This document shows, in pieces, positions 15,309 to 25,241 of a stretch of 64,000 nucleotides of DNA. The translations under genes were made by a program, and so were the position numbers. The stretch covers positions 95,254 through 159,253 of the forward strand of contig CAYJAZ010000004.1 of the NCBI GenBank assembly GCA_964368455.1. The letters run 5' to 3'. The first letter of the stretch is position 1; every line of letters begins with the position of its first letter. Source of the DNA: CAYJAZ01 sp964368455. Its GTDB lineage: Bacteria > Desulfobacterota > Desulfovibrionia > Desulfovibrionales > Desulfovibrionaceae. The notes under the pieces are model-generated. The model was not told the origin of the DNA. It saw only the letters and a list, made by a program, of their open reading frames with translations, and made no database searches.

Positions 15309-16145
15309 ATGAAAAAGCTACTTTCATCAATGCTAGTTTTTGCAGTATTGGCAATTATGCCAACTTTTGCGCAAGCAGGCACAATCCTCATTTCAACTAC
15401 AACAAGCACAGAAAATTCTGGTCTTCTTGATTATCTCTTACCTAAATTTACAAGAGACACAGGAATACAAGTTCGCGTTGTTGCAAAAGGCACAGGTGCT
15501 GCTATTAAAGACGGTATGGACGGAAACGTGGATGCTATCTTAGTTCATGACACTCAACGTGAAAACCAATTTGTAAAAGATGGTTATGGCACACAACGTT
15601 ATTATGTTATGTTCAATGATTTTGTAGTCATAGGCCCTGATTCAGATCCAGCAAAGGCAAAAGAAACAAAGAGCACAGCTGCTGCTTTTGAAGCTATTGC
15701 AAATGCAAAGGCTCCTTTTATTTCACGTGGTGATGATTCTGGTACACATTCAAAAGAAGGCAAAATCTGGGCAGAAACTAAAGTTAATTTAGATGGCAAG
15801 TTCCCTGCAGATGCTTCTTGGTATAGATCTATTGGTCAAGGCATGGGTAAAACAATTATCATGGCTGACGAAGTACAAGGTTATACATTGACTGACCGTG
15901 CTACTTATTATGCAATGAAATATGCACAACCAAAAGCAACTACAGATTTAGAAATCATTTCTGAAAACCACAGCGATCTTTTAAATCCTTATGGATATAT
16001 TCCTGTAAGCCAAAAGAAACATAAACATGTAAACATTAAAGACGCATCAGCTCTTGGTGGCTGGCTTGTTTCTCCAAATGGCAAGAAAGCTATCGAAGGT
16101 TTTAAAGCACAAGGTAAACAATTATTCTTTGTTCCAAAAAAATAA
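15309..16145 (+). CDS. tupA: Tungstate ABC transporter substrate-binding protein
   Basis: Periplasmic high-affinity tungstate-binding protein; tungsten serves formate dehydrogenases and related enzymes in anaerobes. A signal peptide (MKKLLSSMLVFAVLA, cleavage after FAQA) precedes the mature TILISTTTSTENSGLLDYL, where the TTTS motif binds the oxyanion. VVAKGTGAAIKDGMDGNVDA, RGDDSGTHSKE and ADEVQGYTLTDRATYYA are further family signatures. The start at 15309 has AAAAGGAG 8 bp upstream. The length is 278 aa. No tupB permease or tupC ATPase gene follows: it is alone between a promoter and a terminator, so the permease must be encoded outside the window. Confidence 0.93.
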   Translation: MKKLLSSMLVFAVLAIMPTFAQAGTILISTTTSTENSGLLDYLLPKFTRDTGIQVRVVAKGTGAAIKDGMDGNVDAILVHDTQRENQFVKDGYGTQRYYVMFNDFVVIGPDSDPAKAKETKSTAAAFEAIANAKAPFISRGDDSGTHSKEGKIWAETKVNLDGKFPADASWYRSIGQGMGKTIIMADEVQGYTLTDRATYYAMKYAQPKATTDLEIISENHSDLLNPYGYIPVSQKKHKHVNIKDASALGGWLVSPNGKKAIEGFKAQGKQLFFVPKK

Positions 16146-16168
16146 CTCTTTTTAAATAAGATTTTTAT

Positions 16169-16197
16169 AAAGCATGTCTTTTAGGCATGCTTTTTTT
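16169..16197 (+). terminator. Terminator of tupA
   Basis: Stem AAGCATG / CATGCTT with a TCTTTTAGG loop and seven T, about 25 bp after the stop. Confidence 0.85.
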
Positions 16198-16258
16198 ATG
16201 CTTAATTCTTTTAGCTTTTTATTTATGAGAAGAAATTTCACCTCTGATTTGTATTAAT

Positions 16259-16288
16259 AAAAAAAGCATGCCGAAGCATGCTTTTTAT
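16259..16288 (-). terminator. Terminator of htrA
   Basis: Minus strand AAAAAGCATGC-TTCG-GCATGCTTTTTTT, a UUCG tetraloop hairpin with a T run, just after the htrA stop. Confidence 0.9.
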
Positions 16289-16307
16289 TTTATTTATTCA
16301 ATACAGA

Positions 16308-17726
16308 TTATTTTTGAATTGGTACTGAAATAAAGAGTTCTTGTCCTTTACGCATGATTTGCAATAAAACAGCTCCACGTTTTGTTGCTTCAGTTTCGAT
16401 AATTTTTTCAAGTTCAGAAGCGTTTGAAAGTGGTTGAAGGTTTGCAGCAAGTATAACGTCATTTCTTCTTACGCCGTATTCAGCTGCTATACTGTCGTTT
16501 GTGAATGCAGTCACCAAAAGGCCTGATTCTATTTCAAGGCTTTGTTTTTCGTTATTTTGCAATGGACGAAGTGTCAAGCCTAAAACTTTTTCAGGGCTTG
16601 CTGCTTTTGTATTATTATTTGCAGATTGTGAATTTCTATCGCCAAGCACAATGCTTAAATCTTTATTTTTTCCATTGCGGATAACTGTGACTTTAATCTT
16701 TGTACCAGGAGCGTGGCCAGCAATCGCTTTTAATAATTCAGATGAATTTTTTACTTTCTGACTACCAACTTGCACAACAACATCGCCAGCTTTCATGCCA
16801 GCTTTATCTGCTGGTTCATTCTTCATTACAGATACAATTAAAGCACCTTCAGTATTTTTAAGTTGTAAAGCTTTTGCTGTATTTTCGTCTATGTCGTTAA
16901 TACCAACACCAATCCAACCGCGTGAAACCTTAACACCTTTTTTCAAAGCTTCAACAATTTCAGAAGCCTGTGAACTAGGAATAGCAAAGCCAATACCTTG
17001 TCCAGAAGCAATAATTGCTGTGTTAATACCAATTACTTCGCCGTCCATATTGATAAGTGGGCCGCCAGAGTTACCTGGATTAATGGAAGCATCTGTTTGG
17101 ATAAAGTTATCAAATGGGCCTGAATGTATGTCTCTACCTTTAGCAGAAACAATACCAGCTGTTACCGTGTGTCCTAAACCAAATGGATTACCAATAGCAA
17201 GCACCCATTCGCCTACTTCTGAATCGTTAGAATCGCCAAATTTTAATGTTGGCAATTTTTCGTTAGTTTCAACTTTTAGCAAAGCCAAGTCGGTTTCTGC
17301 ATCTGTGCCTATGATTTTTGCTTCTAAAGATTCGCTCTTACCTGTTTTACCTTGTAAATTGATAGAAACTTTATCAGCACCTTCTACCACGTGATTATTA
17401 GTTACGATATAACCATCAGATGAAATAATAAAGCCAGAACCAAGTGAAGATTGTTTTCTTTCTCTTGGTGCTATATTGTTTTCAAACTGGCGGAATAAAT
17501 CGCCAAATTCTTTTGGCAAGGATTTAAACATTTCATCAGGAAACATTCCTCTTCCTCTATTAGAAGAATTGATAGTTGTTTCTGTGCTGATATTTACCAC
17601 AGCCTTTCCTGCTTCTTTAGCAAGTTCTACAAAATCACCAGGTATAGCTGAAAAAGCTTGTGTCGTAGTTGTTAGAGTGAGTACAGAAGCCATTAAAAAG
17701 GCTGATACTTTTTTTGTTACTTTCAT
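16308..17726 (-). CDS. htrA: Do/DegP-family periplasmic serine protease
   Basis: Protease and chaperone for misfolded envelope proteins. An N-terminal signal peptide ends around AFSA (residue 27). The catalytic triad is complete: His112 in TNNHVVEGA, Asp146 in ETDLALLKV, Ser220 in NPGNSGGPL. Two PDZ domains follow at about 265-355 (SRGWIGVGI, NEPADKAGMKAGDVVV) and 385-468 (LGLTLRPL, AAEYGVRRNDVILAANLQPL). The length of 472 aa is typical. GGAG is 6 bp before the ATG. It stands alone, between its own terminator and the fmdB gene. Confidence 0.95.
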   Translation of the reverse strand: MKVTKKVSAFLMASVLTLTTTTQAFSAIPGDFVELAKEAGKAVVNISTETTINSSNRGRGMFPDEMFKSLPKEFGDLFRQFENNIAPRERKQSSLGSGFIISSDGYIVTNNHVVEGADKVSINLQGKTGKSESLEAKIIGTDAETDLALLKVETNEKLPTLKFGDSNDSEVGEWVLAIGNPFGLGHTVTAGIVSAKGRDIHSGPFDNFIQTDASINPGNSGGPLINMDGEVIGINTAIIASGQGIGFAIPSSQASEIVEALKKGVKVSRGWIGVGINDIDENTAKALQLKNTEGALIVSVMKNEPADKAGMKAGDVVVQVGSQKVKNSSELLKAIAGHAPGTKIKVTVIRNGKNKDLSIVLGDRNSQSANNNTKAASPEKVLGLTLRPLQNNEKQSLEIESGLLVTAFTNDSIAAEYGVRRNDVILAANLQPLSNASELEKIIETEATKRGAVLLQIMRKGQELFISVPIQK

Positions 17727-17828
17727 ATTTTCTCCAAAATAATAGTAAAATTTAGTATAGACAAAATTCCCAAAAAAATTGGGAAGAAGTGAAGATAAAT
17801 AAAATCAAACTGACTTTATTTATTTGCC

Positions 17829-18101
17829 TCAACCTCCGCCGCCGATCTGTGCTGTGGCGGTGCAAGAGGCAGCATTAGGGCAAGTGCGATTGATATTTGC
17901 CATCTGAGCTGCCGTAGGCATTTTCTTTTTATTGTCTACTTTGTAAGGAAAAGGATTTGTCTTTAATGGAGATGGTGCGGATAACCTGCGTTCGGTATCT
18001 GCTGAGCCGCATTTTTGGCAAGGTGGTTTTTCGTTCTCTTCAAAAACAAGCTCTTCAAATAAGGCATTGCAAGTGTTACAACCAAAATCGTATAAAGGCA
18101 T
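17829..18101 (-). CDS. FmdB-family zinc-ribbon protein
   Basis: Small putative regulatory zinc-ribbon protein. It begins MPLYDFGCNTCNALFEELV, with the two CxxC pairs of the ribbon at CNTC and CQKC, followed by GSADTERRLSAPSP. The C-terminal part is Ala/Thr-rich with two extra cysteines (RTCPNAASC) and ends in GGGG. The start at 18101 has AGGAG at proper spacing; an in-frame extension upstream lacks one. It is 90 aa and divergent from the DUF4390 gene. Its biochemical role is not established in the family. Confidence 0.85.
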   Translation of the reverse strand: MPLYDFGCNTCNALFEELVFEENEKPPCQKCGSADTERRLSAPSPLKTNPFPYKVDNKKKMPTAAQMANINRTCPNAASCTATAQIGGGG

Positions 18102-18194
18102 ATAAACTCCTAAGTATTTTTCTCTGTGCATTTTAATAATAACACAGCTTTTAAAACTTGCAATACGACAAATTTTTGTACAAAAAAACTCTTC

Positions 18195-18223
18195 TTGCAC
18201 TCTTTTTGACTTTATGCCATACT
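18195..18223 (+). promoter_or_regulatory. Candidate promoter of DUF4390-ntrY
   Basis: TTGCAC (18195-18200), 17-bp spacer, CATACT (18218-18223). Transcription would begin almost at the GTG start codon at 18230, which would make the message nearly leaderless. Confidence 0.4.
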
Positions 18224-18229
18224 CTTCGT

Positions 18230-18838
18230 GTGAAAAACATCAAGCTAAAATATTCAAATTATTATAAAAAGTGTTTCAAAGCCAAACACTGCTCTTTATC
18301 TGCATTCTTTTTTGCATTGCTTGTCTTTTTTATACCAAACAAAGCATTTTCACAGGATTATTTTATATTAAACCATTCAAATTACTTATTAAATAACAAT
18401 GCATTACAAATTGAATTATTTTTTTCTTTCCACGAACTTCAAGAATTAAAAAGAATTGTAAGAAGTGGAACAAGTATAAATATTCATTTCACTTGTGATT
18501 TATTTAAAGATAATTTCTTTTTTGACGATAATATGCATACATACAAAAAAGCATGGCAACTTCGTTACGAAACTTTGAGCAATGAATATATCTTGTATAA
18601 TGAAAAATCTCTTCCAAAAAGATCGCATGATTTAGAAAATTTACTCTCAACCATCATACAAAAAAAATCTTTTTCCCTAAACAATATTGGTATTCTTGAT
18701 AAGAAAAATGACTATTATCTTGAATTACATTTTAATATGCAACAAGCAACCACACCCCCTTGGCTAGAAACTACACTTTTTTTCTGGACTTGGGATGTGG
18801 CAAACATTAACTATCACATTGATTTGATACTAGATTAA
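18230..18838 (+). CDS. DUF4390 domain protein, exported
   Basis: A hydrophobic segment (SAFFFALLVFFIPN) ending in a likely signal-peptidase site near AFSQ precedes a beta-rich domain of about 155 residues of the DUF4390 type, which is usually encoded just upstream of an NtrY-like kinase in delta-proteobacteria, as here. The function of the family is unknown; a role in periplasmic sensing for the kinase is a guess. The start is uncertain: a GTG at 18230 gives a sensible signal peptide, whereas a TTG at 18158 would overlap the promoter. Neither has a clear ribosome site. It ends 1 bp before the kinase ATG. Confidence 0.65.
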   Translation: MKNIKLKYSNYYKKCFKAKHCSLSAFFFALLVFFIPNKAFSQDYFILNHSNYLLNNNALQIELFFSFHELQELKRIVRSGTSINIHFTCDLFKDNFFFDDNMHTYKKAWQLRYETLSNEYILYNEKSLPKRSHDLENLLSTIIQKKSFSLNNIGILDKKNDYYLELHFNMQQATTPPWLETTLFFWTWDVANINYHIDLILD

Positions 18839-18839
18839 T

Positions 18840-21239
18840 ATGACGAATACAGAAGCAGAAGAAAAAGCACTCAATAGAGAGAAAAGAGTAAGGAATAAAG
18901 AAATTGCATTAGCTGTACTTTTAATTATTCTTGTTTCTCTTGGCGCGTGGGGACAAACCACTTATTTTGCTTCTGATTCATGGTATTTCATTGGCTTGTT
19001 AAATCTCAATGCCATTTTATTGCTCGTTATTTCTTATCTTGCAATACGAAATGTCATCAAGCTTATTGCTGAAAGAAGAAGAAAGGTTTTTGGTTCTAAA
19101 TTGCGAACAAGGCTTATGCTTGCCTTTATTTCTCTTTCGCTTATTCCTGTTTTCCTTATGTTTTTAGCCGCTAACCGCGTTGTTATTAAGGGTATTGATT
19201 ATTGGTTTACTAGCACTGTAGAAAATTCTATGTCTGCGGCATTAGAAGTTGGCCAAAGTTTTTATATTGCATCTATAGACAGGTTGACAGAAAGAATAGC
19301 CTATTTAGACGAGCAAATCAGCCCTATCATTGTGAAAACAGTAGAAGAAAGTGCAACTCTTCCTTATTTTGAACACGAAGAAAATTCAAATAAAAGAGAT
19401 ATAGAAATAACAGAAACTATTGAAATAAACAAAGATAAAAAAATTGAAGATATCACTCAAGAAGTGAATAAAAGTGATGTCTTAGATCCTGTTTTACTAG
19501 CACAAAACAAAGTCAAAGCAATTGAAAAATATTTACTTTCCCAAGAAGGACTTCTTAGAGGAAATATACTTATTCTTTTTGAAGCCTCTGAACATGCACC
19601 TTATGCACGTTATACTTTTGCCGCACCACATAACAAGACTACAAGTCAAGTTGTGCAAAGATTATTGCAGTCTATTTCTTGGAAAGAAGTCACAACAACT
19701 CCATATTCTTCAATTATTCCACTTGAAAGCACAGATTATGCTGTGTCTATGCAAAAATTATTTTCAATGCCTTCACATTATATTATTCTTGCTGAAAATA
19801 TAGGCAATACCTCTTATTCAAAATTAAGCAGTATTAGCAAAGGTTTTGAAGAATATACTTATCTAAAATCTTTGAGAAAACCTCTTAGACTTTCTTTTTC
19901 GCTTATTCTTGCCATCCTTGGCCTTATTATGATTTTCTCATCAATATTTATGGCAATAAGGCTTTCCAAAGAACTTACAGCACCTATTGAAGCTCTTGCT
20001 AAGGGTTCTGACAGAATCACGCAAGGCGAGCTTGATTTTATTTTAGAAGATAAGGGTAAGGATGAATTAAGCCAATTAGTGCATTCCTTTAACTCCATGA
20101 CAAAGCACGTTAAAACAAGCAATGAAGAGATAAAACAAGCAAATAATAATCTTGAACAAAGAAATCTTTTTATTGAAACTGTGCTTGAAAATATTGCTAC
20201 TGGTGTTTTGGTTTTAGATAGTCAAGGCAAGGTTCTTACTATCAATAAAGCGGCTTCACGCATGTTTGAAATGCGTATTGAAAATTGGAAAAACAGATAT
20301 CTTGCACAATATTTTCAAGGCAATGAGCTACATGCCTATATAGAAATGATGACTGCCCTTAAAAGTTTTCCTGAACAAATTTGGAAAAAAGAAATGGATA
20401 TCACTTTCAATGCACAGACTGTGAAAATTCTTATCACTGCACTCTATATTCCCTATTCTACAAATGAAACACCTAAAGATGAAGAAGGTATTATTATTGC
20501 TGTTATTGAAGATCTTACAGAATTAGTGCATGCTGAAAAACTTGCAGCTTGGCGTGAAGTGGCAAAAAGAATCACACATGAGATGAAAAACCCGCTCACA
20601 CCAATACGTTTATCTGCTGAAAGACTAGAAAGAAAGTTTAATACAGATGAAGGCAATCCTGTTTTCAGCGAATGCACTCAACTTATTATTAACGAAGTCA
20701 ATAGAATGCAAGCAATGATAAAAAACTTCAAAGAATTTGCTCAAGTGCCTGAAACAAAACTCAGAAGTGAAAATATTGTTTCCTTAGTAAACGACAGTTT
20801 AAGACTTTTCAAAACTTCGCACCCATCCATAACTTGGATATACGAAGGGCCATTTGAAGATATTCCTTCTGTGCTTTTAGATAAAATCTCCTTCAGGCAA
20901 GCTCTTATCAACATCTATCTTAATGCTGCTGAAATAATTGAAGAAAAAACAGAAGAAGAGAACAAAAAGCAACAAGCTCTTGTCCATACAAAACTTGAAT
21001 TTTCTGAGGATAATTGCCTTATTGTTATTGCTGATAACGCCCTTACTTTACCAAAAGAATCTCTTTCACGTCTTTTTGATCCTTATTACACAAAGAAAAA
21101 AGACGGCACAGGATTAGGCCTAGCCATCGTGCAATCTATTATTAAAGAGCATAATGCACATATATATGCTGAAAACAATGAACTTGGTGGTACAAGTATT
21201 TGTATTTCCATACCAATTAATAAAAATTTTGAAGCATAA
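18840..21239 (+). CDS. NtrY-like sensor histidine kinase
   Basis: Membrane histidine kinase. There are three hydrophobic segments in residues 20-125 (including LMLAFISLSLIPVFLMF), an acidic periplasmic region at about 130-335, another membrane segment near 350-370, HAMP at about 372-425, PAS at about 445-570 (NIATGVLVLDSQGKVLTINK), HisKA with His580 in THEMKNPLTPIRLSAERL, and a HATPase domain with GTGLGLAIVQSII near 755. The length of 799 aa fits NtrY. Relatives are normally followed by an NtrX sigma-54 response-regulator gene; none is here, the next gene being a convergent SulP transporter. The kinase is therefore an orphan in this window. It shares an operon with DUF4390. Confidence 0.88.
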   Translation: MTNTEAEEKALNREKRVRNKEIALAVLLIILVSLGAWGQTTYFASDSWYFIGLLNLNAILLLVISYLAIRNVIKLIAERRRKVFGSKLRTRLMLAFISLSLIPVFLMFLAANRVVIKGIDYWFTSTVENSMSAALEVGQSFYIASIDRLTERIAYLDEQISPIIVKTVEESATLPYFEHEENSNKRDIEITETIEINKDKKIEDITQEVNKSDVLDPVLLAQNKVKAIEKYLLSQEGLLRGNILILFEASEHAPYARYTFAAPHNKTTSQVVQRLLQSISWKEVTTTPYSSIIPLESTDYAVSMQKLFSMPSHYIILAENIGNTSYSKLSSISKGFEEYTYLKSLRKPLRLSFSLILAILGLIMIFSSIFMAIRLSKELTAPIEALAKGSDRITQGELDFILEDKGKDELSQLVHSFNSMTKHVKTSNEEIKQANNNLEQRNLFIETVLENIATGVLVLDSQGKVLTINKAASRMFEMRIENWKNRYLAQYFQGNELHAYIEMMTALKSFPEQIWKKEMDITFNAQTVKILITALYIPYSTNETPKDEEGIIIAVIEDLTELVHAEKLAAWREVAKRITHEMKNPLTPIRLSAERLERKFNTDEGNPVFSECTQLIINEVNRMQAMIKNFKEFAQVPETKLRSENIVSLVNDSLRLFKTSHPSITWIYEGPFEDIPSVLLDKISFRQALINIYLNAAEIIEEKTEEENKKQQALVHTKLEFSEDNCLIVIADNALTLPKESLSRLFDPYYTKKKDGTGLGLAIVQSIIKEHNAHIYAENNELGGTSICISIPINKNFEA

Positions 21240-21354
21240 TAATAAAAAAAAACAAAAACATCTTGAATAATTGACTTTTTTGTTTTTACAAAAAATAGTT
21301 TGTAAATAGACTATTTTCAAAAAGTAAAGCTAAAGAGTAAAGCCTTTTAAATTT

Positions 21355-23043
21355 CTAATCTTCTTCAATAGGCGAAGAATTTTCTAGATTTATCAATATA
21401 AATTCTGCTAATTCAATAGCACCTTCTAAATTTCCAGCTAAATAACAACCTCTCTCGCCAGAAGCAATTCCTGAATTAATAATAACATCATGCACTTCTT
21501 TATTCATGCCTGAAAGAATGAGGTAGGCATCTCTTTCTTGTAGTTTTTGCATAAATAATTCAATAACTTTTGCTCCAGAGCAATCTAAGAAATGCATATG
21601 ACTCATGTGTAGGATAAAAAGACGAGGATCATTTGGTAGATTTTTTATAAAAGTATTTTCAAAATTATCGCTCGCACCAAAAAAGAAAGCACCCTCAAGA
21701 TCATAAAGTGCTACGTCTTTATTTTCAAAAACCCATTCAGAAGAAAAAGAATGCAGTCTGCCTCTGCGTATTCTTCCTATAGAAAGTTGCGATTCATTAT
21801 TTAAGAAAAGCCCAAGAGAAAGAATAACGCCCACTATAAGAGCTGTGTCGAGAGCAAGAAAGATAACTGATAATAAAGTCACATAAAAAACCAATTTATC
21901 TTGCTTACTTGTTTTTAATACAAAGAGAATATCTTTTTTCTTGATCATAGTGATTGAAGTGAGAATAAGCATAGCGGCAAGAGATGGGATTGGTATATAG
22001 CCAATAGCATTACCAAAAAGCCCAATCACAACAAGAAGCATAAGAGCTGAAAAAACTCCAGCAAAATGCGTTTGTGCTCCAGCGGCATAATTTAGGGCTG
22101 TTCGAGAAAAGGAACCAGAACCAGCAAAAGACGAAGTGAAAGCACCAGCAATTTTTGCAAGCCCTTGTGCCCATAATTCTTGATTCACATCAAAAGGATC
22201 GTTCTTTCTATTGGCAAAAATTCTTCCATTGGCAATACTGTCAACTGAAGAAATAATAGCAACAGCTAAGGCAGGCATAAAAAGTTCATTTGCATGCGAA
22301 AATAAAAGAGGAAAAGGATTAGAAAATGGAGGAAAATAACTATTAACAAAATCTGCCATAAGAACATTTTTTGAACGAAAATCAAAAAAATACGCAAGCA
22401 ATGATACGCACATAATGGCTAAAAAATGCGCTGGAAGATTTTTATTAATACGTGAAAATGTAAAAGAAAGAAGAATTGTTCCAATTCCTATACACACAGA
22501 AAAAAGATGTATCTTATCAAAATGTAAGAAAATATTATATAAGATATCAAAAGTTCCTACAGCTAATTCAAAATCCAATCCTAAAAAGGTTTCTAATTGG
22601 CCTATAGCAATAAGTAAAGCACAGCCTACTGTATAGGCAACAACAACAGGATAAGATAAAAAAGAAGCAAATTTACCCAATTTAACTATGCCAAAGAAAA
22701 GCTGAATAACACCAGAAATGAAAGCAATAGCAAAGAGATAATCTATGCGTTGTTCCATAGGTAAAGTAAGAAGCACTATTCCATTGACATGTATTTGGGC
22801 AAGCGAAACATAGAGAAGCATAGACACAGTATTTGTTGGCCCACCAATCAAGAAACGAGAAGAGCCAAGCAATGAACCAACCACAACTGGAATAATTGAC
22901 GCGTATAAACCATATATAGGCTCAACGCCCGCCATAATAGCATAGGCCATAGCCATAGGTAAGCCTATCACAGTCACTGTGAGTGCAGCTGTAATATCTT
23001 GTCTAAATTGTGCAAAAGAGTAAGGATTTTTAAATATGTTCAT
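21355..23043 (-). CDS. SulP-family anion transporter with STAS domain
   Basis: Inner-membrane anion transporter or exchanger; sulfate, bicarbonate or other anions are possible. The transmembrane part (residues 1-410) opens DITAALTVTVIGLPMAMAYA and carries GLYASIIPVVVGSLLGSS and the AGSGSFSRTALNYAAGAQT segment, a SulP hallmark. The C-terminal STAS domain at about 440-550 contains DLEGAFFFGASDNFE and LDCSGAKVIELFM. The length is 562 aa. It is a single gene, convergent with the kinase. A weak hairpin AAAATAGT / ACTATTTT lies in the 115 bp between them. Confidence 0.9.
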   Translation of the reverse strand: MNIFKNPYSFAQFRQDITAALTVTVIGLPMAMAYAIMAGVEPIYGLYASIIPVVVGSLLGSSRFLIGGPTNTVSMLLYVSLAQIHVNGIVLLTLPMEQRIDYLFAIAFISGVIQLFFGIVKLGKFASFLSYPVVVAYTVGCALLIAIGQLETFLGLDFELAVGTFDILYNIFLHFDKIHLFSVCIGIGTILLSFTFSRINKNLPAHFLAIMCVSLLAYFFDFRSKNVLMADFVNSYFPPFSNPFPLLFSHANELFMPALAVAIISSVDSIANGRIFANRKNDPFDVNQELWAQGLAKIAGAFTSSFAGSGSFSRTALNYAAGAQTHFAGVFSALMLLVVIGLFGNAIGYIPIPSLAAMLILTSITMIKKKDILFVLKTSKQDKLVFYVTLLSVIFLALDTALIVGVILSLGLFLNNESQLSIGRIRRGRLHSFSSEWVFENKDVALYDLEGAFFFGASDNFENTFIKNLPNDPRLFILHMSHMHFLDCSGAKVIELFMQKLQERDAYLILSGMNKEVHDVIINSGIASGERGCYLAGNLEGAIELAEFILINLENSSPIEED

Positions 23044-23206
23044 ATTTTAATATAAAGTAAGTGTTAACAAGTAAGTATACGATAGCAAAGAGAAGAAGAG
23101 CATGCAAGCTTTTTATATTTTTAAAGTCAAATAAAAGACTAAGTAAGAAGCGGTAAAAATGCAAATTTTACCTCAAATAAAGCTGAAAAATGCAAGAATT
23201 AAAAAG

Positions 23207-23235
23207 TTGACGAAGAAGTTGAATAGATGTACAAG
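23207..23235 (+). promoter_or_regulatory. Candidate promoter of the acn-ppiD-rodA operon
   Basis: TTGACG (23207-23212), 17-bp spacer, TACAAG (23230-23235), 30 bp before the aconitase ATG. A hairpin GGTAAAA / TTTTACC lies just upstream (23152-23172). Confidence 0.45.
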
Positions 23236-23264
23236 AAAAGAAAAAATAAAAGCTAGGAATGTAT

Positions 23265-25232
23265 ATGAATTTGACGCATAAAATCCTTGAAGCCCACCTA
23301 TTAGACGCTTCAAGAAAGATCGCTGATTATGCAATAAACGAAGAGTTAAATATCAAGATTGATCAAACACTTACGCAAGATGCTACAGGAACTATGGCTT
23401 GGTTACAGTTTGAAGCTTTAGAAATCGATACTGTACAAACAGAACTTTCCATTTCTTATGTTGATCACAATACTTTACAAATGGGCTTCAAAAACCCTGA
23501 TGATCACAGATTTTTACAATCTGCTGCTGCAAAATTCAATGCAATATACAGCCCTCCTGGCACAGGCATTTGCCATCAACTTCATATTGAGAACTTTGGC
23601 ATTCCAGGCAAAACTTTAATTGGTTCCGACAGCCACACTCCGCATGCTGGCGGTTTAGGCATGATTGCTATTGGTGCAGGTGGACTTTCCGTTGCGCTTG
23701 CTATGGCAGGACAAGGCTACACTATCCCAATGCCAAAAGTGCTTGGTGTAAAACTCACAAATAAATTACAAGGCTTTGCTCAAGCTAAAGATATCATTCT
23801 TTATTTACTTAAAGAACTTTCAGTCAAGGGCGGCGTTGGTAGAATTGTGGAATATTATGGCGAAGGCGTCAAATCCCTTAGCGTTCCAGAAAGAGCAACT
23901 ATCACAAATATGGGTGCCGAACTTGGTGCAACTTGCTCTATCTTCCCTAGTGACGAAGAAACTAAGAAATTTTTGACCTCAATGGGTAGAGAAAAAGACT
24001 TTATTGCACTTAGTGCTGATAATGACGCAAACTACGATGAATATATTGAAATTGATCTTTCAACTGTAGTGCCTATGGCTGCATGTCCTTCAATGCCAGA
24101 TTTAGTCAAGACAATTGCACAAATAGCACAAGAAAATCCAGCAATGAATGTAGATCAAGTTTGCATAGGTTCTTGCACAAATTCTTCTTATGCAGATGTT
24201 TCTTATGTTGCTCAAATATTAAACAAAGATTATATTGCAAGACATACAGACGTCAATCTTTCACCTGGTTCAAGGCAAGTTCTACGCATGCTTTCTTCAA
24301 GCGGCCAATTAGAACAACTTATTGATTCAGGCGTGAGAATTTTAGAATGTTCTTGTGGCCCTTGTATTGGCATGGGTTCATCGCCAAATACTTCTGGTGT
24401 TTCCGTGCGTACATTCAATAGAAACTTTGAAGGACGTTCTGGCACAAAGGACGCAAATGTCTATCTTGTAAGCCCTGTTACTGCGGCTTTTTGTGCTCTT
24501 CATGGCAAGTTCACAGATCCTGCTACATGGAATAAAGAAATTTCTTTCACGCATTTGCCTGATTCTGTGCCTTCCATAGCTCACAACTTTATCTATCCGC
24601 CTAAAACACTTGAAGAAAGAAAAAATATTGAATTGCTTCGTGGGCCAAATATTGCTCCATTAGAAAAATTCGATGCTCTTCCTGCAAAGCTTGAACTTGA
24701 AGTTGCCATTAAATTAGAAGCAAATATCACTACTGATCATATCATGCCAGCTGGTGCTGAAATAACTTCACTTCGTTCAAATATTCCTGCTATTTCAAGA
24801 CACGTTTTTGAAAGAGTGGATGCAGAATTTGCAAATAATTGCGATGCCATAAAGCAAAAAGATCTACATGCTATGATTGTTGCTTCTTCAAATTATGGAC
24901 AAGGCTCTAGCCGTGAACATGCAGCTCTTGCCCCAAGACATTTGGGAATAAGAATTGTGCTTGTGCAATCTTTTGCCCGTATCCATAGAGCAAATCTTGT
25001 AAACTTTGGTATACTCCCTCTTTTATTTGAAAATGAAGCGGACTATAATAAATTTTCACAAAGCACTAAGGCAAGCCTTGATCTTTGCAATTTTGCCATA
25101 CAAAAATCTTCTGAACTTCTTTTAGAAAATGGCGAAAAAATCAGCGTGACAAACGATCTTACAGAAAACGAATGGGAAATCATTAAAGCCGGCGGTTTTC
25201 TTAACTTTATCAAACAAAAAATCTCTTCATAA
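23265..25232 (+). CDS. acnA: Aconitate hydratase (monomeric, short type)
   Basis: [4Fe-4S] enzyme interconverting citrate and isocitrate. The three cluster cysteines are in CIGSCTNSSYADV and CSCGPCIGMGSSP, and substrate-binding segments IGSDSHTPHAGGLGMIAIG and SSNYGQGSSREHAA are clear. At about 655 aa it is the compact type (large subunit followed by swivel domain) known from sulfate reducers, not the 890-aa AcnA. AGGA lies 6 bp before the ATG at 23265; an upstream ATG at 23259 overlaps that site. It is the first gene of a four-gene operon with ppiD, rodA and a membrane protein. Confidence 0.92.
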   Translation: MNLTHKILEAHLLDASRKIADYAINEELNIKIDQTLTQDATGTMAWLQFEALEIDTVQTELSISYVDHNTLQMGFKNPDDHRFLQSAAAKFNAIYSPPGTGICHQLHIENFGIPGKTLIGSDSHTPHAGGLGMIAIGAGGLSVALAMAGQGYTIPMPKVLGVKLTNKLQGFAQAKDIILYLLKELSVKGGVGRIVEYYGEGVKSLSVPERATITNMGAELGATCSIFPSDEETKKFLTSMGREKDFIALSADNDANYDEYIEIDLSTVVPMAACPSMPDLVKTIAQIAQENPAMNVDQVCIGSCTNSSYADVSYVAQILNKDYIARHTDVNLSPGSRQVLRMLSSSGQLEQLIDSGVRILECSCGPCIGMGSSPNTSGVSVRTFNRNFEGRSGTKDANVYLVSPVTAAFCALHGKFTDPATWNKEISFTHLPDSVPSIAHNFIYPPKTLEERKNIELLRGPNIAPLEKFDALPAKLELEVAIKLEANITTDHIMPAGAEITSLRSNIPAISRHVFERVDAEFANNCDAIKQKDLHAMIVASSNYGQGSSREHAALAPRHLGIRIVLVQSFARIHRANLVNFGILPLLFENEADYNKFSQSTKASLDLCNFAIQKSSELLLENGEKISVTNDLTENEWEIIKAGGFLNFIKQKISS

Positions 25233-25241
25233 AGGTAGAAT

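Noticed and set aside
16795..17394. 199-codon frame antisense to htrA
   Set aside because: It lies wholly inside the htrA coding region, without ribosome site or family resemblance.
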